Assembly: GCA_015067615.1 (NCBI GenBank)
Contig: SVMD01000002.1
Coordinates: forward strand, 1 to 64,000
DNA length: 64,000 nt
Reading direction: 5' to 3'
From: Oscillospiraceae bacterium
GTDB taxonomy: Bacteria; Bacillota; Clostridia; Oscillospirales; Oscillospiraceae
Positions 8,551 to 17,528 of this stretch are shown piece after piece. Below the pieces are notes generated by a model, which was not told the DNA's origin, made no database searches, and worked only from the letters and a program-made list of their open reading frames with translations. The position numbers were made by a program, and so were the translations under genes. Every line of letters begins with the position of its first letter. Position 1 is the stretch's first letter.

Positions 8551-10707
8551 TTGACAGAAGTTTTTGACATTGCGGGCTATACCCGCATCTCGGTGGACGA
8601 TGAACTGGATAAAGACAACACCTCCATCGAAAACCAGAAAGCGATTATTGAGGACTTTGTCAGGCACAAATTTCCTGGTTCCCGGCTGACCTTTTACGAA
8701 GACCGTGACCGCTCTGGTTACACCTTCGAGCAGCGGGAAGACTACCAGAAGATGCGCAGGGCCATGATGACCCACCAGATCGACATTTTGGTGGTGAAGG
8801 ACTTCTCCCGGTTCTCCCGGCGGAACAGCCGGGGACTGGTGGAGCTGGAAGACCTTCGGGATGCCGGGGTGCGGATCATTTCCATTGGTGACGGTATTGA
8901 CTTCCCCAACGATGATGACTGGCTGAAAATACAGTTCCAGTTTCTGATCAACGAGATGCCTGTCACCGACACCTCCAAGAAGGTCAGGAATGTGATCAAG
9001 CGGCGGCAAAACGATGGCAAGTGGATTTGTGCCGCCCCCTACGGCTACATCATCAACAAACGGCAGGAATTTGAGATTGTACCCACGGAAGCGGATGTGA
9101 TACGTAAGGTTTTTGACCTCTACAACAACGCAGGCTGGGGCTACAAACGGATCTCCAACTACCTGACGGAGCGGGGGATTCCAACACCACGGATGTCGGA
9201 GAAGCAGCGCAAGGATGAAGCCGGTGAGGAAAACAAAATCAAGGCAAAGCCGGAATGGAGCATCGTGTCCGTGCAGGGAATTCTGGATAACGATTTTTAC
9301 ATTGGCACCTTCCGGCAGCGGAAATACACCCGGAAAAAGATCAACGGTGCGGACATGAAGCTGGATGAGGACGAGCATATCGTCATCGAAAATCACCACC
9401 AGCCCATCATCGACTACCGCACCTTCGCCATTACCCGGTCTCTCCGTGAAAAGCGAACCACCTCCCACTACCGGGGCGTGAAAAAGAACGACAACGTCTA
9501 CTCCGGCTTCATGGAGTGCGGGGACTGCGGTAGTCCCATGTTCGCCACCAGCCGCGGCGATATGAAGCCAGCCTACACCTGCGGCACCTACCATCGCCGG
9601 GGGCTGGCAGGCTGCACCTCACACCACATTCGGGTGGACAGGCTGGACTACCTGCTGAAGCTGTATGTGAAAAAAGTCATGGAAAACTCCGCTTCCATGC
9701 TGGAACAGCTGAACAGCGACCTTGCCAAGGAGCAGGAGGATGTGACGGAAACCGAGAATTGCGCCGACCGTCTGGCAGAGATCCTGGTTGATCTTCAGGC
9801 AGAACTGAAAGCCACCAAGCGTCAGCGAATCCGTGACATCATGAAGCACCCGGAGCAGGAAGCGATTCTGGAGGAGACCTACGACGAGATGGAAGCGGAG
9901 CTTCAGAAGAAAATCGAGGGCATCCGCAACCAGATCGAGATGCTCTCGGACAAGCGAAATACCATCCTCCGGGTGAACCGGGCGGCGAAAACCGCCATGG
10001 ATGTGTTCCGGGATATCCTGCAAAAGGAGAAGCTGGAACGAAACGATCTGGAGCTGATCATCAGCAAGATCAGGGTTTATGAGGATCATCTGGAAATCCT
10101 GCTGAAAGCGGATGTGGACGCACTGATCCGATGCGGCACGGTGGAGATGGCCGCAAATTTTGATACAGGCATCAGAGATAACTTATCTGTCACACTCGTC
10201 CAGAGTGCTGCAAAGCAAAAGGACAAGGTCTTTGATGTCAATGTTATCAGTGACGGTGACCCCCTGGAGATTTATACGGAGAAGGACGGGGGCGTGATCT
10301 TCCGGAAGTATTCCCCCATGGGGGATTTGCAGGAGTTCGCTGCCCAGATGTGCGAGTCCATCGGCAATGCCACCGGGCATATTGCCGCGGTGGCGGACCG
10401 GGACGCCATCATCGCCCTCCACGGGGTACCCAAGCGGGAGCTGATGGACAAGCCCAATTCCCAGGAGCTGGAGCGGCTCATGGAGCAGCGGGCAAACTAC
10501 CTGTTCCAGCCGGGAGACACCCCCATCCGGGCAGCGGAGGGGACGGAAAAATACCACCTGGGCGCCGCGGCGCCGATCTTGAGCCAGGGGGATCTGATGG
10601 GCGCGGTGCTCCTGCTGCTGGGTGAGGGGGACAGCCCCCTCCAGGCGGCGGACCAGAGCCTGGCCAGAACCGCCGCAGGCTTCCTGGGAAAGCAGATGGA
10701 AAGCTGA
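8551..10707 (+). CDS. Large serine recombinase fused to SpoVT C-terminal part
   Basis: A 718-residue chimera starting at TTG 8551 (aaggagcg eight bases upstream). Residues 7-150 are a resolvase domain with YTRIS (catalytic Ser14), DRDRSGYTF and KDFSRFSRR. Residues about 165-290 are the recombinase domain (PYGYIIN, GWGYKRISNYL). A zinc ribbon follows (CGDCGSPM ... YTCGTY ... GCTSHH, residues about 330-365), then a long coiled coil to about 500, as in TndX/TnpX-type integrases. From about residue 567 the sequence changes to SpoVT: the second half of the AbrB domain (DGDPLEIYTEKDGG) and the GAF domain (CESIGNATGHIAAVADRD). This is expected if the element inserted inside spoVT and the recombinase lost its own stop codon at the junction. 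Confidence 0.93.
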   Translation: MTEVFDIAGYTRISVDDELDKDNTSIENQKAIIEDFVRHKFPGSRLTFYEDRDRSGYTFEQREDYQKMRRAMMTHQIDILVVKDFSRFSRRNSRGLVELEDLRDAGVRIISIGDGIDFPNDDDWLKIQFQFLINEMPVTDTSKKVRNVIKRRQNDGKWICAAPYGYIINKRQEFEIVPTEADVIRKVFDLYNNAGWGYKRISNYLTERGIPTPRMSEKQRKDEAGEENKIKAKPEWSIVSVQGILDNDFYIGTFRQRKYTRKKINGADMKLDEDEHIVIENHHQPIIDYRTFAITRSLREKRTTSHYRGVKKNDNVYSGFMECGDCGSPMFATSRGDMKPAYTCGTYHRRGLAGCTSHHIRVDRLDYLLKLYVKKVMENSASMLEQLNSDLAKEQEDVTETENCADRLAEILVDLQAELKATKRQRIRDIMKHPEQEAILEETYDEMEAELQKKIEGIRNQIEMLSDKRNTILRVNRAAKTAMDVFRDILQKEKLERNDLELIISKIRVYEDHLEILLKADVDALIRCGTVEMAANFDTGIRDNLSVTLVQSAAKQKDKVFDVNVISDGDPLEIYTEKDGGVIFRKYSPMGDLQEFAAQMCESIGNATGHIAAVADRDAIIALHGVPKRELMDKPNSQELERLMEQRANYLFQPGDTPIRAAEGTEKYHLGAAAPILSQGDLMGAVLLLLGEGDSPLQAADQSLARTAAGFLGKQMES
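10237..10262 (+). other. Recombinase/spoVT junction, putative attachment-site half
   Basis: Upstream of about 10249 the coding sequence is element-specific. From gacggtgacccc (10252 on) it matches the conserved SpoVT segment that normally follows the beta-hairpin of the AbrB domain. The crossover is therefore probably within about 15 bases of 10252. The partner junction, carrying the first 29 or so codons of spoVT, is not in this window. Confidence 0.65.
10252..10707 (+). pseudogene. spoVT: spoVT 3' portion (lacks the first ~29 codons)
   Basis: About 152 codons match stage V sporulation protein T from the middle of its AbrB DNA-binding domain through the complete GAF-like domain. Visible markers are GDPLEIYTEKDGGVIFRKYSP, ESIGNATGHIAAVADRDAI, GVPKREL, LERLMEQRANYL and GAAAPILSQGDLMGAV. 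SpoVT is a forespore transcription regulator of about 178 residues. The missing part contains the conserved LGRVVIPKEIRR segment needed for DNA binding, and I do not find it elsewhere here. The fragment is an uninterrupted frame, so excision of the element could restore the gene if the 5' half is still at the other end. Confidence 0.85.
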
Positions 10708-10740
10708 AAAAAGCGCCGGTGGCCAATGCCACCGGCGCTG
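10706..10740 (-). terminator. Terminator of the GH13 gene
   Basis: Twelve-base arms agcgccggtggc / gccaccggcgct lie between the two convergent genes. On the minus strand the stem is followed by six T, so it serves the GH13 gene; there is no T tract on the plus side. Confidence 0.85.
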
Positions 10741-10747
10741 ATCCGTA

Positions 10748-12592
10748 TTAAGCTTCCACGATCACAAAGCCTCTGGGGCCCACGGTGAGGGTGTCCTCGG
10801 TCACCAGCTGCAGGTTGTAGCCCAGCACGATCTTGCCGGCACTGATCTCCCAGGCGTCGGCGCTGCGGTTTACATAAATCCGGAGCGTTTCGTCCTTGTA
10901 GCTTCTGGTGAAGCCCACATGCTTGTCTCCGGCTTCGAAGAAGGAGATATCGCCCAGGCGCAGCGCGGCATGGTTTTTGCGCAGCTGGCCCAGCCGCTTG
11001 AAGTGCTCCATAAACTCCGGATCCTCCCGGCCCCAGGGATAGGGGCGGCGGTTGAAGGGATCCCGGTAGCCCTCCATGCAGGCCTCGTCGCCGTAGTACA
11101 GGCTGGGGCTGCCGGGGAGGGTGTATTGCAGGAAGGAGGCAGCCAGCAGTCGCTCCCGGGCCACATCGAACTGGTTCCGGGACAGACGGCGCTTTGCCTT
11201 CTCCTCCCGGCTGCCGTCAAAGTCGTCAACCAGGGCAGTCAGGATCCGGGGGGTATCGTGGGTGCCCAGCAGATTCATGTTGCAGTGGACCACCTCTGCC
11301 GGGTAATTCTCCACAATGGACATGACGGTATTTTTCAGTCCCTGACCGGCATCCCAGCCACGGATGAAATTGATAATAGCGGTGCGGAAGGGGTAATTCA
11401 TGACGCTGTCCAGCTCCGCATTGGTGAAATACTGGCGGCGGCGGTCATAGGCGGACTTGTTGGAGGCATCCTCCCACACTTCGCCCAGTACATAGGCATC
11501 GGGATTGATCTCCTTCACCCGGTCGTACAGCAGCTTCAGGAATTCATCCGGCAGTTCATCGGCCACATCCAGTCGGAAGCCATCGGCGCCGGCCTTCAGC
11601 CAGTGGGCGATGACGCTGTCCTCATCGGTGATGATGTACTTAATGAAATCCGGGTGCATCTTGTTCACCGTGGGCAGGGTATCAAAATTCCACCAGCAGT
11701 GATAGGAATCGGGCCAGTTGTAGAAGGTGTACCAGTTATAGTAGGGGGAAGCCGGGGTCTGGTAGGCGCCAAGCTTGCCGTCGAAGGCATTTTCCCGGTT
11801 GAAGTAGAGGCTGTTGGAGCCGGTGTGGGAGTACACGCCGTCCAGGATCACCTTCAGGCCCCGCTCATGGGCAGCCTTGATCATAGCCTTAAAGTCCTCC
11901 ATGGTGCCCAGCATGGGGTCCGGGGTCTTGTAGTCACCGGTGTCGTAGCGGTGGGAGGAGAAGCTCTTGGAAATGGGATTCAGATAGAGGATCGTGGCTC
12001 CCATGTCGGCGATATAATCCATTTTCTCGGTGATGCCCTGGAAGTTGCCGCCGTAGAAGTCGTTGTTCAGCACCACACCCTCGGGGGTGGGCTTCCAGTC
12101 CACCTCATCGTACCAGTACTTGTGGACGGTGTAGGGCTCCAGCTTTCCGGTCAGGTCCACCTTGCCAGCCTTGTTGAACCGGTCCGGGAACACCTGGTAG
12201 ATGGTGGCACCCTTGGCCCAGTCGGGGGTCCGGAAAGTTTCGGGGACGCAGCTGACCTGCCACAGGTCGCCGGCCTCCATGTTGGTGTCGTCGCCCTCTT
12301 TGTAGAGCTTGAAGCAGCCGGTCCGGGTCTCGATGCGGAAATAGTAGAAATACAGTCCCGTGTAGGGGATGGAGAAGCTGCCCTGGAAATGGTCATAGGG
12401 GCCCTTCTTCATTTTATAGCCCAAGGGGATCAGCTGAGCGATCTCACCATGCTCGTAATTCAGTACGCAGGTCACGGAGGTGGTCTGCACGGAGGCGGGG
12501 ATATGAATGGTAAGGGTGCATTCCTCATTGGGAGTCAGGCACCCGAAGGGAGTTTTGAACTGGGGCAGCTTGCTGTCGAACAGAATACGCAT
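10748..12592 (-). CDS. GH13 alpha-glucan hydrolase (neopullulanase/cyclomaltodextrinase-like)
   Basis: A 614-residue GH13 enzyme without a signal peptide. An N-terminal beta-sandwich (about 1-130) precedes the TIM barrel. Barrel motifs are DGVYSHTG (region I), GFRLDVADE (region II, nucleophile Asp), LGEVWED (region III, acid/base Glu) and LLGTHDTPRI (region IV). The MPKSF/NPISKSFSSHRYDTGDY loop is typical of the cyclomaltodextrinase/maltogenic amylase branch. It probably debranches or trims maltodextrins in the cytoplasm, complementing the glycogen genes that follow on the same strand. The ATG follows aggagattcgt. It has its own promoter region and terminator. Confidence 0.9.
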   Translation of the reverse strand: MRILFDSKLPQFKTPFGCLTPNEECTLTIHIPASVQTTSVTCVLNYEHGEIAQLIPLGYKMKKGPYDHFQGSFSIPYTGLYFYYFRIETRTGCFKLYKEGDDTNMEAGDLWQVSCVPETFRTPDWAKGATIYQVFPDRFNKAGKVDLTGKLEPYTVHKYWYDEVDWKPTPEGVVLNNDFYGGNFQGITEKMDYIADMGATILYLNPISKSFSSHRYDTGDYKTPDPMLGTMEDFKAMIKAAHERGLKVILDGVYSHTGSNSLYFNRENAFDGKLGAYQTPASPYYNWYTFYNWPDSYHCWWNFDTLPTVNKMHPDFIKYIITDEDSVIAHWLKAGADGFRLDVADELPDEFLKLLYDRVKEINPDAYVLGEVWEDASNKSAYDRRRQYFTNAELDSVMNYPFRTAIINFIRGWDAGQGLKNTVMSIVENYPAEVVHCNMNLLGTHDTPRILTALVDDFDGSREEKAKRRLSRNQFDVARERLLAASFLQYTLPGSPSLYYGDEACMEGYRDPFNRRPYPWGREDPEFMEHFKRLGQLRKNHAALRLGDISFFEAGDKHVGFTRSYKDETLRIYVNRSADAWEISAGKIVLGYNLQLVTEDTLTVGPRGFVIVEA

Positions 12593-12642
12593 ACGAATCT
12601 CCTGATATGTGAGTTTACATCTGTGGGACTGTGTCCGGAAAT

Positions 12643-12694
12643 ATTATAACCTAATTTTTAGCAAAATGGAAGAGGGTTGGAGCTAAAACGTTTT
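12643..12694 (-). promoter_or_regulatory. Promoter and AAAACGTTTT palindrome of the GH13 gene
   Basis: On the minus strand a TATAAT box (12643-12648) lies about 50 bases before the GH13 start. The -35 is poor. A ten-base palindrome, aaaacgtttt (12685-12694), sits upstream. Such sites resemble LacI-family or CcpA (cre) operators, so sugar-dependent control is likely but not proven. Confidence 0.5.
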
Positions 12695-12722
12695 CGTGAA
12701 TTGAAAAAAGTATGAATGGAAC

Positions 12723-12949
12723 GATAAATGATCGTTTAGCGGCGTAAGCCGCTCACGCTTCCCCCGGGGGGAAGCTGTCGAGCGTCAGCGAGACTGAAGA
12801 GGAATGCGGGCAGAAATCTAACGATTTCGCATCCTTACCAGGCTTTTTCTGCACTTCAGATTTCGCCGTTCCTCTTCCGACCCGCCTTACGGCGGCCCAC
12901 CTTCCCCCCGGGGGAAGGGTTGCGCTTCGCGCATAAACGATCATTTATC
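12723..12949. mobile_element. MITE-like repeat with perfect 16-base terminal inverted repeats
   Basis: A 227-base element without coding capacity. Its ends are gataaatgatcgttta and the exact reverse complement taaacgatcatttatc. Inside are GC-rich hairpins (cttcccccggggggaag; cttccccccgggggaag) and a GACTGAAGAGG-type segment. Related elements occur at 41566-41735 and 44144-44334, and core-only versions at 39112-39243, 40583-40680 and 50866-51010. Confidence 0.75.
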
Positions 12950-12964
12950 TTTGCAAGGCTAAGA

Positions 12965-12992
12965 AAAAATACCGGCCCCGAAGGGCCGGTAT
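12965..12992 (-). terminator. Terminator of the glgCDA operon
   Basis: On the minus strand the stem ataccggccc / gggccggtat is followed by six T. It lies 28 bases after the glgA stop. Confidence 0.88.
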
Positions 12993-13019
12993 TGGATGCG
13001 TTATGGACTATGCGGCTGA

Positions 13020-14465
13020 TTACCAGCTGCACATATGGTGGAACAGCTCCATGTAACGGCCTGCGGGCACGTCCCAGCTGAAGTCCATTTCCATTTCCTT
13101 CTTGATCAGAGCCTTCCAGTTTTCGGGCTGCTCGTTGTACAGAGCCAGGGCGCGCTTGATAGCGGCCAGGAAGTCGTCAGCGTTGTAGCTCTGGAAGGTG
13201 AAGCCCAGGCCGCCCTCGCCGTTCTCGTCGCAGGGAGGCACGGTGTCCTTCAGACCGCCGGTGGCATGGACCACGGGAACGGTGCCGTAACGCATGGCGT
13301 TCATCTGGCTCAGGCCGCAGGGCTCGGACTTGGAGGGCATCAGGTAGATGTCACCGCCGGCGTAGATCCGGGCAGCCAGACCCAGATTGAAGGTGATCTT
13401 GGCAGCGACCTGCTCGGGGAACTGCTCCTGCAGCTCCTTGAAGAAGGTCTCGTACTGAGCTTCGCCGGTGCCCAGGATCAGCAGCTGGCAGTCCTCCTCC
13501 CACAGCAGGCGGCGGGCGATGTAGCACAGCAGATCCAGACCCTTGTGGCCGGCGAGTCTCGTGACCATGACCATCAGAGGCACATCGGGCTTAACGGGCA
13601 GACCCACTTCCTCCTGCAGGGCAGCCTTCACCTTGGCCTTGCCTTCTTCGAAGGTCTCGGCGTTGTAGTGAGCGGGCAGAGCCTTGTCGGTCTCGGGGTT
13701 GAAGGTGTTGGTGTCGATGCCGTTGGTGATACCGGTGAGCTTCCAGGCAGCGTTGGCCAGGATGCCGTCCAGACCGTGGGCATAGTAGGGATACATCAGC
13801 TCCCGGGCGTAGGTCTCGGAGACGGTGGTGACCAGGTCAGCAGTCTCGATGGCGCCCTTCATCACGTTGACGGAGTTGTTCATATCCAGGGTGTTGCGGT
13901 ACTCCCAGGGCAGACCCAGCACATCATCGAAGAAGGCGGCGTTGGCCCAGCCCTGATACTCGATGTTGTGGATGGTGTACATGCAGCGGGTGTTGGGGAA
14001 GGACTCGTGGTACAGAGCCTTCAGGTACACGGGGATGGGAGCGCACTGCCAGTCGTTGCACTGGATCACGTCGGGGATGAAGCCCAGAACGGCCATGGCA
14101 TCCAGACAGGCACGGGAGAAGAAGGCGAAGCGCTCGCCGTCGTCCATATCGCCGTAGATGGCGCCGGTACGGCCGCCGAAGTAGTACTCATTGTCGATGA
14201 AGTAGACCTGAACCTTGTCGGCCCGGTTGGTCAGCTTCATGACGCCGGCGTACTGCTGGCGCCAGCCCAGCTGCACACGGAACTGAGCAACCAGCTCAGT
14301 GGTGTAAGCGGCGTTGGACTTGATCTTGTTGTAGAAGGGGAGGAACAGAGCCACCTCATTGCCCTCGATGCGGGACAATGCGGCAGGCAGAGCCTCCATG
14401 ACGTCACCTAAACCGCCGGACTTGGCGTAGGGTGCGCCTTCGGAAGCACAGACGGCAATTCTCAT
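13020..14465 (-). CDS. glgA: Glycogen synthase (GT5)
   Basis: A 481-residue GT5 glycosyltransferase that elongates alpha-1,4-glucan from ADP-glucose. The N-terminal ADP-glucose motif KSGGLGDV (about residue 16), the MYTIHNIEYQG segment and the C-terminal nucleotide-sugar motif PSKSEPCGLSQMNAMRYGT are present, and the length is normal. Its ATG overlaps the glgD stop (ATGA), so the two genes are translationally coupled. It is the last gene of the glgC-glgD-glgA operon. Confidence 0.96.
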   Translation of the reverse strand: MRIAVCASEGAPYAKSGGLGDVMEALPAALSRIEGNEVALFLPFYNKIKSNAAYTTELVAQFRVQLGWRQQYAGVMKLTNRADKVQVYFIDNEYYFGGRTGAIYGDMDDGERFAFFSRACLDAMAVLGFIPDVIQCNDWQCAPIPVYLKALYHESFPNTRCMYTIHNIEYQGWANAAFFDDVLGLPWEYRNTLDMNNSVNVMKGAIETADLVTTVSETYARELMYPYYAHGLDGILANAAWKLTGITNGIDTNTFNPETDKALPAHYNAETFEEGKAKVKAALQEEVGLPVKPDVPLMVMVTRLAGHKGLDLLCYIARRLLWEEDCQLLILGTGEAQYETFFKELQEQFPEQVAAKITFNLGLAARIYAGGDIYLMPSKSEPCGLSQMNAMRYGTVPVVHATGGLKDTVPPCDENGEGGLGFTFQSYNADDFLAAIKRALALYNEQPENWKALIKKEMEMDFSWDVPAGRYMELFHHMCSW

Positions 14466-15571
14466 ACGGTCTCACCCCGCTTGATGTAGACAGGGCTCTT
14501 CTTGGTGCCGTAGAGCTTTGCGCCGGCGGACACGGTAACATTCTTGTCCAGGATGGCGTACTTCAGCTTTGCGCCCTCGCCGATGACGGTATCGTTCATG
14601 ATGATGCAGTCCTCAACCTCAGCATCCTTCTCCACGGTAACCTGACGGAACAGGATGGAGTTCTCCACCTCGCCGTCCAGCATGCAGCCGTCGGCAACCA
14701 GGCAGTCCTCGACCTCGGAGTTCACACCGTAGTAGGTGGGAACGCGGTCACGGACCTTGGTGTAGATGGGATGGTTTGCGCCGAACAGGTCAGCACGGAC
14801 GTCCTTGTCGATCAGGGACAGGGAGTTATTGAAGTACTCTTCAACGGACTCGTTGAACAGAGCGGCACCCTCATGCTCGTAAACATTGACGGTGACCAGG
14901 CCCTTGCGCCAGCCGCCCATGACCAGATCGCGGTCCATGTGGAACTTATCCCGGGCAGCCAGAGCCTTGACGGACTGGATCAGCCACTTCTTGCCAACCA
15001 CGAAGATGTCCATGGAAGGAATGTACTTGCCATCGGCGTCGTAGTCGACGACCATCTCGGTGATCTCGCCGTTCTCAACAGCCAGGCCCAGGTCGACCTT
15101 CTTCTCGCCGTTGCAGGGCAGCTTCTTGGCAACAACGGTCACATCCTTGCCGGAAGCGATGTGAGCCTCGATAACCTTGTTCAGGTCGATGTTGCACAGG
15201 ACAGCGGAGTCGATCATGACGACGTAGTCTTCCTCATCGCCGTACTCCAGGAAGTCCATGGCGTTGGCGATGGACTCCAGCTTGCCGCGGTAGGTGCCGA
15301 CGGTGGAGTGAGCGAAGGGAGTCAGGAACTCCAGGCCGCCCTCTTCCAGCTCCAGGCCCCACTCCTCGCCGTCGCCGACGTGGTTCATCAGGGACTGATA
15401 GCTGTGGCGGGAGATGATGCCGATGTGCTTGATGCCGGCGCAGGACAGGTTGGACAGTGCGAAGTCAACCTGACGATAACGGCCGCCGAAGGGCAGGGAA
15501 GCCATGGTGCGCTTATTGGTCAGCTCACCCAGGCTTGCGTCATTGGTAAAAATAAGACCCATTGCGTTCAT
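14462..15571 (-). CDS. glgD: Glucose-1-phosphate adenylyltransferase-like subunit GlgD
   Basis: A 369-residue GlgC paralogue. It keeps the nucleotidyltransferase fold and C-terminal left-handed beta helix (VEDCIIMNDTVIGEGA). The GGxGxRL pyrophosphorylase loop is replaced by TNDASLGELTNKRTMASLPF, as expected for GlgD. In Firmicutes GlgD associates with GlgC and stimulates ADP-glucose synthesis while being weakly active or inactive alone. ATG 15571 follows gaaggagg at good spacing. It lies 29 bases after glgC. Confidence 0.95.
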   Translation of the reverse strand: MNAMGLIFTNDASLGELTNKRTMASLPFGGRYRQVDFALSNLSCAGIKHIGIISRHSYQSLMNHVGDGEEWGLELEEGGLEFLTPFAHSTVGTYRGKLESIANAMDFLEYGDEEDYVVMIDSAVLCNIDLNKVIEAHIASGKDVTVVAKKLPCNGEKKVDLGLAVENGEITEMVVDYDADGKYIPSMDIFVVGKKWLIQSVKALAARDKFHMDRDLVMGGWRKGLVTVNVYEHEGAALFNESVEEYFNNSLSLIDKDVRADLFGANHPIYTKVRDRVPTYYGVNSEVEDCLVADGCMLDGEVENSILFRQVTVEKDAEVEDCIIMNDTVIGEGAKLKYAILDKNVTVSAGAKLYGTKKSPVYIKRGETV

Positions 15572-15600
15572 TGCGAATTTCCTCCTTCAATGCTTACTGC

Positions 15601-16797
15601 TTACAGCATTTCACCGGGCAGCAGCACGGTGTTGGCTTCGACGACAGCGTCCTTGGCAACAACGCTGATCTTCTTCTCGTCGCCCTCGGCGAATGCGCCG
15701 CCGACGACTGCGCCCTTGCCGACCTTGGAGCCCTCGCCCAGGATGGCATGGCGGACAATGGCATTGGCCTCGATGACGACGTCGGGCATGACCACGGAAT
15801 CCTCAACCAGAGCGCCCTCACCGATGGTGCAGCCAACGGAGATGACGGAGTGCTTGACAGTGCCGTAGACCTCGCTGCCCTCAGCCACCAGAGCGTCGAT
15901 GATCTTGGCATCGTCGTCGATGTAGGCAGCGGGATGGGCGTCGTTACGGGCGTAGATGGTCTCACGCTTGCCGCCGCGGAGCTGGAACTCAGGCTCCTTG
16001 CCCAGCAGCTCCATGTTGGCTTCCCACAGGGAGGCGATGGTGCCCACGTCCTTCCAGTAGCCGTCGAAGTTGTAAGCCATCATCTTGTGGCCGTCAGCCA
16101 GCAGGTTGGGGATGATGTTCTTACCGAAGTCCTTGGAGGAGTTGGGGTCAGCTTCGTCAGCGATCAGAGCGTCGCGCAGGACCTTCCAGCTGAAGCAGTA
16201 GATACCCATGGAGGCGTTGGTGGACTTGGGCTGCTTGGGCTTCTCCTCAAACTCGTAGATGGAGTTGTCGGGGTTGGTGTTCAGGATACCGAAGCGGGAA
16301 GCCTCAGCCAGGGGAACGTTACGCACAGCGATGGTGCAGGCGGCGTTGTTGGCGATGTGGTACTCCACCATGGCGTTGTAGTCCATCTTGTAGATGTGGT
16401 CACCGGACAGAACCACAACATAGTCGGGGTCAAAGCGGTCGACGAAGTCGATGTTCTTGTAGATGGCGTTTGCGGTGCCCTCGTACCAGCCGGACTTCTT
16501 GTCGTTACGCTCGTAGGGAGGCAGGACCTGTGCACAGCTGTGGGTCTTGTTCAGGCCCCAGGGCTGGCCGTTGCCGATGTACTCGTTCAGCTCCAGAGGC
16601 TGATACTGGGTCAGGATACCGACGGTGTCGATACCGGAGTTGACGCAGTTGCTGAGGGGGAAGTCGATGATGCGGTACTTGCCGCCGAAGGGAACCGCAG
16701 GCTTAGCGGTCTTCCGGGTCAGGACATACAGGCGGCTGCCCTGGCCACCGGCCAGCAGCATGGCGATTACACGTTTCTTCTGAAAATACATGGTCAC
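15601..16797 (-). CDS. glgC: Glucose-1-phosphate adenylyltransferase GlgC
   Basis: A 398-residue ADP-glucose pyrophosphorylase. The catalytic loop [20 protein letters not shown], the [15 protein letters not shown] segment and the [10 protein letters not shown] motif are conserved, followed by a beta-helix C-terminus. It makes ADP-glucose for GlgA. The start follows aaggagctgtgacc. It is first in the operon. The 98-base gap before it (16798-16895) should hold the promoter, but I see no clear -35/-10 pair there. Confidence 0.96.
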   Translation of the reverse strand: MTMYFQKKRVIAMLLAGGQGSRLYVLTRKTAKPAVPFGGKYRIIDFPLSNCVNSGIDTVGILTQYQPLELNEYIGNGQPWGLNKTHSCAQVLPPYERNDKKSGWYEGTANAIYKNIDFVDRFDPDYVVVLSGDHIYKMDYNAMVEYHIANNAACTIAVRNVPLAEASRFGILNTNPDNSIYEFEEKPKQPKSTNASMGIYCFSWKVLRDALIADEADPNSSKDFGKNIIPNLLADGHKMMAYNFDGYWKDVGTIASLWEANMELLGKEPEFQLRGGKRETIYARNDAHPAAYIDDDAKIIDALVAEGSEVYGTVKHSVISVGCTIGEGALVEDSVVMPDVVIEANAIVRHAILGEGSKVGKGAVVGGAFAEGDEKKISVVAKDAVVEANTVLLPGEML

Positions 16798-16895
16798 AGC
16801 TCCTTATATAAATTGTTGGATGCTACGATAGCACTGAAAAATGGGCGCAATAACACACATTTTTCCACGTTCATAACATAACATATTTTGTGATT

Positions 16896-17477
16896 TTATG
16901 AAAGGGACAAATTATATAAAATATCAGAAATTCTTTGGTCATCCTGCCTAAGCTGCGGGAAGGGGGTGGGGAAAGAGTTGGGGATTTCGACAGATTTCAG
17001 CCTCTTTTCCAGCCAATATACCCCCAACCACCGGCCAAATTTGAATCCGCAGTCGGGAAACAGCGCCAGATGCCGGTAGCCCAGCTTCTGGTGGAAGGCA
17101 ACGGAGGCGGTGTTTTCTCCGGTGATCAGGGCGTAGAGCACCTGATAGCCCTGCAGGGCCAGAAGCTCCTCCAGGGCGGTATAGAGCTTTCTGCCGATGC
17201 CCCGGCCCTTTGCTTCGGGCTTCAGGTAGACGGAGGGCTCCGCGATCCAGCTGTAGGCCGCCCGGGGGAAGGGCCGGGTGGCATAGACGTAGCCTAAAAT
17301 CTCGCCGTTTTCCTCCCATACCAGCCAGGGAAAATGCTCCGTAACACTTAAGAACCGCTGCATAAATTCCCGGCGGCAGGGCACATCATATTCAAAGGTG
17401 ATGGTGGTATTTTCAATGTAGGGGGCGTAGATGGCCAAAATTGCGGGCACATCCGCCTCGGTGGCAATTCGGATCAT
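16896..17477 (-). CDS. GNAT acetyltransferase, phosphinothricin acetyltransferase-like
   Basis: A 193-residue GNAT protein of the Pat/YwnH type. The N-terminus IRIATEADVPAILAIYAPYI, the FEYDVP segment, the acetyl-CoA loop (about KGRGIGRKLY) and GYRHLALFPDCGFKFGRW near the end are diagnostic. Relatives N-acetylate phosphinothricin, methionine sulfoximine or similar amino acid analogues; the natural substrate is uncertain. I start at ATG 17477, which is preceded by caggagtg, instead of a longer frame starting at 17543. It stands alone between glgC and a dispersed repeat. Confidence 0.88.
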   Translation of the reverse strand: MIRIATEADVPAILAIYAPYIENTTITFEYDVPCRREFMQRFLSVTEHFPWLVWEENGEILGYVYATRPFPRAAYSWIAEPSVYLKPEAKGRGIGRKLYTALEELLALQGYQVLYALITGENTASVAFHQKLGYRHLALFPDCGFKFGRWLGVYWLEKRLKSVEIPNSFPTPFPQLRQDDQRISDILYNLSLS

Positions 17478-17528
17478 ATTATCACTCCTGTTGAAAGGAT
17501 AAATTGACGTTTGTAGCAACAACATTTC

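Noticed and set aside
1..10248. 5' half of spoVT upstream of the recombinase
   Set aside because: No segment encoding the conserved LGRVVIPKEIRR region was found on either strand in this stretch.
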